From NCBI GenBank assembly GCA_017993505.1, contig JAGOMP010000006.1, forward strand, positions 1 to 64,000: DNA of 64,000 nucleotides, in the 5' to 3' direction. The stretch comes from Planctomycetota bacterium (lineage in GTDB: Bacteria; Planctomycetota; Uabimicrobiia; Uabimicrobiales; JABWCH01). The notes under the pieces are model-generated. The model was given only the letters and a program-made list of their open reading frames with translations, ran no database searches and had not been told where the DNA came from. Positions 61,201 to 64,000 of this stretch are shown piece after piece. Both the position numbers and the translations under genes were made by a program. The stretch's first letter is position 1, and each line of letters opens with the position of its first letter.

Positions 61201-62340
61201 TTAAAAATCTATCGTTAAATCTGTCACTCTATCATCTGTGTATTTTCTACGTAGAGTTTTGAAAATAGTTGTTGCTCGTTTTGTACCCACACCTTCTACT
61301 TTTTTTAATGTTTCTATATCTGTTTTCTGAATTTTTGCTAGACTTTGAAATTCATCAACTAAATTTTTAGCAATGTACATGGGTAAACGGGCAACGTACT
61401 TTAAAAAGCGATATCCATGAGGTGAAACAGGATATTCATCTATTTGGTTATTGTTAGAAAAATCATATCCCAAATTTTTGCATACAACTAATGGACTAAG
61501 TTCGCGTATTTTTGTTAACGTATTGACCATTTCTCGAGCTTTTTCTTCTGTAAATTCTTCTACAGTATCTTGCTCTGGACGTTCTTGCTTAAGTTCATCT
61601 TTTTTTACATTGTCTTGTTTACAATCCTCCTGATTTCTATAATCCATTATGATAAAAGCAAGGTATGATTCCATTTCCAAAACATTTTCATCTAGCTGTA
61701 CCTTAACTAAATAACCTTCAATACCTAATTCTACTACAAAAGAATCCATATACTCTTTAATTCGTAAAATTTTAATTCCTTTGATAATAATCTCGATAAT
61801 ATCGTAAAGATTGACTGTATTTTGAATTTCTGCATCATTTAACTGCTTTAACTTATCATCAAATATGCCTCTATATTTTTCTAATGTGTCTAGTGCTTGA
61901 CCAACTCGAGTTAATAAAAGTTTGACGTCTTTCAATAAATATTTATTTTTATTATAATAAATAGTCAAGGCATTTCTTCTTTTAGAAATGGCAAGTACCA
62001 TGCACTGCAAATGTTGTGATGTTCTATCAGCAGCTCGATGACGCATACCTGTTTCAGGTGTATTGAATTTTTGGTCAGGGAGTAAGTGAACGTTTGCTTT
62101 TAGAATTTTTTGAGCTTCTAGATCTAAAATAATAGCACCATCCATTTTTGCTAATTCATATAATTTTTCTGGTGCGAAATTACAGTTTATGTCAAATCCA
62201 CCTTGGAAAATTGGATCATTGATGTTTTGAGAATCTATAAAAACTAAAATTGCTCCAAACTGTGCCATTATAATATCATCAATAGCTGTTCTAAGTTTTG
62301 TACCAGGAGCTAATAATTTAATTTGATCTAATAATTCAAT
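61201..62340 (-). CDS. disA: DNA-integrity scanning diadenylate cyclase DisA, probable ATT start
   Basis: Converts two ATP to c-di-AMP. The N-terminal DAC domain has the catalytic DGA (Asp67-Gly-Ala in the extended numbering) and GMRHRAADRTS (Arg100-His-Arg102). A linker domain is followed by a C-terminal HhH DNA-binding domain (KKVEGVGTKRATTIFKTL) that scans branched DNA. The ORF from ATG at 62268 would lack the conserved LLAPGTKLRTAIDDI segment, which is open and in frame upstream. No ATG, GTG or TTG exists there before the stop at 62377. The codon at 62340 is ATT, and AAGGAGG (62349-62355) lies 8 nt before it. The 379-aa protein matches the family length (about 355-360 aa plus extension). 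The adjacent Ser/Thr kinase is divergent. Confidence 0.9.
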   Translation of the reverse strand: MELLDQIKLLAPGTKLRTAIDDIIMAQFGAILVFIDSQNINDPIFQGGFDINCNFAPEKLYELAKMDGAIILDLEAQKILKANVHLLPDQKFNTPETGMRHRAADRTSQHLQCMVLAISKRRNALTIYYNKNKYLLKDVKLLLTRVGQALDTLEKYRGIFDDKLKQLNDAEIQNTVNLYDIIEIIIKGIKILRIKEYMDSFVVELGIEGYLVKVQLDENVLEMESYLAFIIMDYRNQEDCKQDNVKKDELKQERPEQDTVEEFTEEKAREMVNTLTKIRELSPLVVCKNLGYDFSNNNQIDEYPVSPHGYRFLKYVARLPMYIAKNLVDEFQSLAKIQKTDIETLKKVEGVGTKRATTIFKTLRRKYTDDRVTDLTIDF

Positions 62341-62574
62341 AGGATGTTCCTCCTTGTGTTTTTTTAAAATTTTGTTTTACTTTTTTTATGTTTTTCACTA
62401 TAATTTTGAAAGGAACTTATATTTATATGAGCATCTTTCTATTTTTATTTTGAATTTCAAATTCAAAAAGTCAAGAAAAAAATAAATCTTTATTCCAAAG
62501 AATATATATATTTTAAAAAAAACTATTTTCTTTATAAGAAGATTGTTCTATTTTTATCATGAAAGAAAAAATCA
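62341..62574. promoter_or_regulatory. Divergent disA-kinase intergenic region with an operator-like palindrome
   Basis: The 21-bp palindrome TTTTGAATTTCAAATTCAAAA (62448-62468) lies between the two divergent genes and could be a shared operator. Shine-Dalgarno sites for both genes lie at the ends. No convincing -35/-10 pair is seen. An ATG at 62560 opens a 9-codon ORF ending just inside the kinase start. Confidence 0.45.
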
Positions 62575-63573
62575 ATGGAGGAGAATAGGATAGCTGGCTA
62601 TCAATTGTGTAGGACACTGGGGAAAGGTTCAATGGGGACTGTGTACCTTGCTATTAATATTGCAACAAATCGTGAAGTAGCATTAAAAGTTTTAGACAAA
62701 GAACTTTCACACGATCCTAGATTTGTAAATCGTTTTCTACGTGAAGCAAGAAATGTTGCAAAATTAAAAAATCATGAAAATATCGTAGAAGCATATGATT
62801 TTGGTGAATATCAAAAAAGATATTATTTTGCAATGGAATATGTCCCTGGGAAAAGTTTAGCTCAATTAATTTTTGAGCAAGGTAAATTATCAGAAAGAAT
62901 GGCGTTGGTAATCACAATGAAAGTCGCAAGTGCATTAGAACATGCGTCGTACTATTCTATTGTTCATCGTGATATTAAACCTGAAAATATCTTAATCTCT
63001 CAAGAAGGAACTGTCAAATTATGCGACTTAGGATTAGCAAAAGACTTGACTTGGGATGGAACCAATACTCGCGAAGGAATTATGTTAGGAACTGCTTGTT
63101 ATGCAGCACCTGAACAAATTGCTGGTAAATTAAATGTAGATGGTCGAGCAGATATTTATTCGCTGGGAGTAACTCTATACCATATGTTGACTGGTGTAGA
63201 TCCTTTTGAAAATAAAAAATCTCGAGACATTCTTTTATTGCATGCTTCTAATAAACCTGCTTTTGTTCCTTCTACAAAATATGGGATTTCCAATTCTGTT
63301 TTAAAATTAATAAAAAAAATGACAGCCAAAAATCCTGATGAACGACACCAGACTCCTAAAGAAGTTTTATTAGACATTGAATATATTTTATTAAATCCAG
63401 AAAATATACAGCCTCGTCCTGTCTATCAGCCCAAAAAAATTGTTTTAGAAAAAAGAAAATGGAGATTTCATCTACAATTTATCAGTCCTTCGCATAAGTA
63501 TATTTTTATATTGATTGCAGAAATCATCATGATTATATTCATTTGTTTAATTTTACATATTTTAAAAACTTAA
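62575..63573 (+). CDS. Hanks-type Ser/Thr protein kinase with C-terminal membrane anchor
   Basis: A 332-aa receptor-like kinase. All core motifs are intact: glycine-rich loop GKGSMGTVY, VALKVL (ATP Lys), HRDIKPENIL, DLGLAKD (DFG as DLG), and APEQ. The kinase domain spans about 7-275. A single TM segment at about 308-330 anchors it, with almost nothing outside, so it probably senses through partners. The start ATG at 62575 is poor in ribosome-site quality, since GGAGG lies just after it; a start at ATA (62590) with that GGAGG is possible. The region is divergent from disA. Confidence 0.9.
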   Translation: MEENRIAGYQLCRTLGKGSMGTVYLAINIATNREVALKVLDKELSHDPRFVNRFLREARNVAKLKNHENIVEAYDFGEYQKRYYFAMEYVPGKSLAQLIFEQGKLSERMALVITMKVASALEHASYYSIVHRDIKPENILISQEGTVKLCDLGLAKDLTWDGTNTREGIMLGTACYAAPEQIAGKLNVDGRADIYSLGVTLYHMLTGVDPFENKKSRDILLLHASNKPAFVPSTKYGISNSVLKLIKKMTAKNPDERHQTPKEVLLDIEYILLNPENIQPRPVYQPKKIVLEKRKWRFHLQFISPSHKYIFILIAEIIMIIFICLILHILKT

Positions 63574-63584
63574 AATTATTTTCT

Positions 63585-64000
63585 ATGAACAATATACAAG
63601 AAATTCAAAATTTACAAAAAAAATTTTTCTTCAGTGGTAGGACAAACCATTATAGATTTCGGTTGCAACAACTCTGTAAGCTAGAAAAAGAAATAAGAAA
63701 TCAAGAAACAGTCATTATATCTGCTTTACAAAAAGATTTAGGAAAATCATCAGCAGAATCTTTTATTTCTGAAATCAGCTGTGTTCTCTCAGAAATTCGA
63801 TATATACAAAAACATTTAAAATCATGGTGTAAAGCTAAAAAAGTACATACTCCCATTGCGGCTGGTCTTGCCAAGAGTTATTACATTGCAGAACCTTATG
63901 GCTTAAGTCTCATTGTATCACCTTGGAATTATCCTTTTTTACTTTCCATGATTCCCCTCATTGGTTCTATTGCAGCTGGGAATTGTTGTGTTCTCAAACC
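63585..64000 (+). CDS. Aldehyde dehydrogenase family protein, 5' part (cut by the window end)
   Basis: The frame opens at ATG 63585 and runs without a stop to the window end (at least 138 codons). It translates to the N-terminal NAD(P)-binding half of the ALDH fold. SLIVSPWNYPF is the family segment before the cofactor-binding loop, and SIAAGNCCVLKP the start of the Rossmann core. The 5' region (LQKKFFFSGRTNHYRFRLQQL) fits the short class 3/fatty-aldehyde type that lacks the extended N-terminus. It follows the kinase gene by 11 bp and may be in its transcript. The catalytic Cys lies beyond the window. Confidence 0.85.
   Translation, partial: MNNIQEIQNLQKKFFFSGRTNHYRFRLQQLCKLEKEIRNQETVIISALQKDLGKSSAESFISEISCVLSEIRYIQKHLKSWCKAKKVHTPIAAGLAKSYYIAEPYGLSLIVSPWNYPFLLSMIPLIGSIAAGNCCVLK

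Overview
The window is 64 kb of an AT-rich (about one third G+C by eye) bacterial chromosome. The sequence does not settle the taxon. Two large Ser/Thr kinases, a formylglycine-generating-enzyme-like secreted protein, an H-X9-DG protein, a beta-helix protein, TPR proteins, a GspF/GspG pair, TatA, lipoprotein signals and ExbB/ExbD motors point to a didermic bacterium with planctomycete-like (PVC) habits, perhaps a deep, low-GC lineage. This placement is inference. Promoters are ordinary sigma70 type (TTGACA, 16-18 bp, TATAAT), Shine-Dalgarno sites are clear, and TTG, GTG and apparently ATT starts are used.

Layout. 1-665: a non-coding array of about 35 degenerate short repeats (core CTCCCCAGAGCAA). 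0.75-4.1 kb: gpmI and a secreted M14 carboxypeptidase, both on the minus strand. 4.5-10.1 kb: a seven-gene minus-strand operon with two ExbB/ExbD motors, a single-pass ExbD-like protein, a membrane-anchored beta-helix protein and a VWA protein whose membrane helix carries the TonB/TolA S-x3-H pattern. 10.4-15.3 kb: tRNA-Leu, a dynamin-like GTPase, gspF-gspG and an AmmeMemoRadiSam-type radical SAM gene. 15.9-24.7 kb: receiver-histidine kinase, elbB, a GspE-N-like repeat protein, thpR, a degenerate receiver/TPR protein, a COG2403 P-loop protein, tatA, two tandem tRNA(CAU) genes and a U32 enzyme. 24.8-28.7 kb: a gingipain-like C25 peptidase, an alpha-2-macroglobulin-like fragment and a lipoprotein. 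28.9-36 kb: TPR protein, rpsT, a SpoU methyltransferase, a phosphoesterase, lepA and a peptide-binding lipoprotein. 36-42.3 kb (minus): the RarA-methyltransferase fusion, a 930-bp gene-free stretch with a hairpin chain and a 145-bp tandem repeat, then an H-X9-DG protein, an HExxH protein invaded by the same short repeat as at 1-665, and a multi-TM GNAT protein. 42.6-51.4 kb: glycosyltransferase, an InlB-repeat-like membrane protein and a giant kinase-GTPase-coiled-coil protein. 51.6-56.7 kb: hslO, trkH, a glutamate-cysteine ligase and a second glycosyltransferase. 57-61 kb: an RRM protein with a leader attenuator, an FGE-like secreted protein and a second dynamin-like GTPase. 61.2-64 kb: disA with a probable AUU start, a divergent Ser/Thr kinase, and an aldehyde dehydrogenase cut by the window end.

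Most noteworthy: (1) one short repeat family that forms a non-coding array at one locus and an in-frame protein repeat at another; (2) the two-motor ExbB/ExbD operon whose likely transducer is a VWA protein; (3) disA lacking any ATG/GTG/TTG start that would retain its conserved N-terminus, but with a perfect Shine-Dalgarno before ATT; (4) a structured RNA candidate at 38.4-38.6 kb exposing an anti-Shine-Dalgarno-like sequence next to a tandem 145-bp repeat that encodes a small hydrophobic peptide; (5) the giant kinase-GTPase gene paired with an InlB-repeat-like membrane protein.
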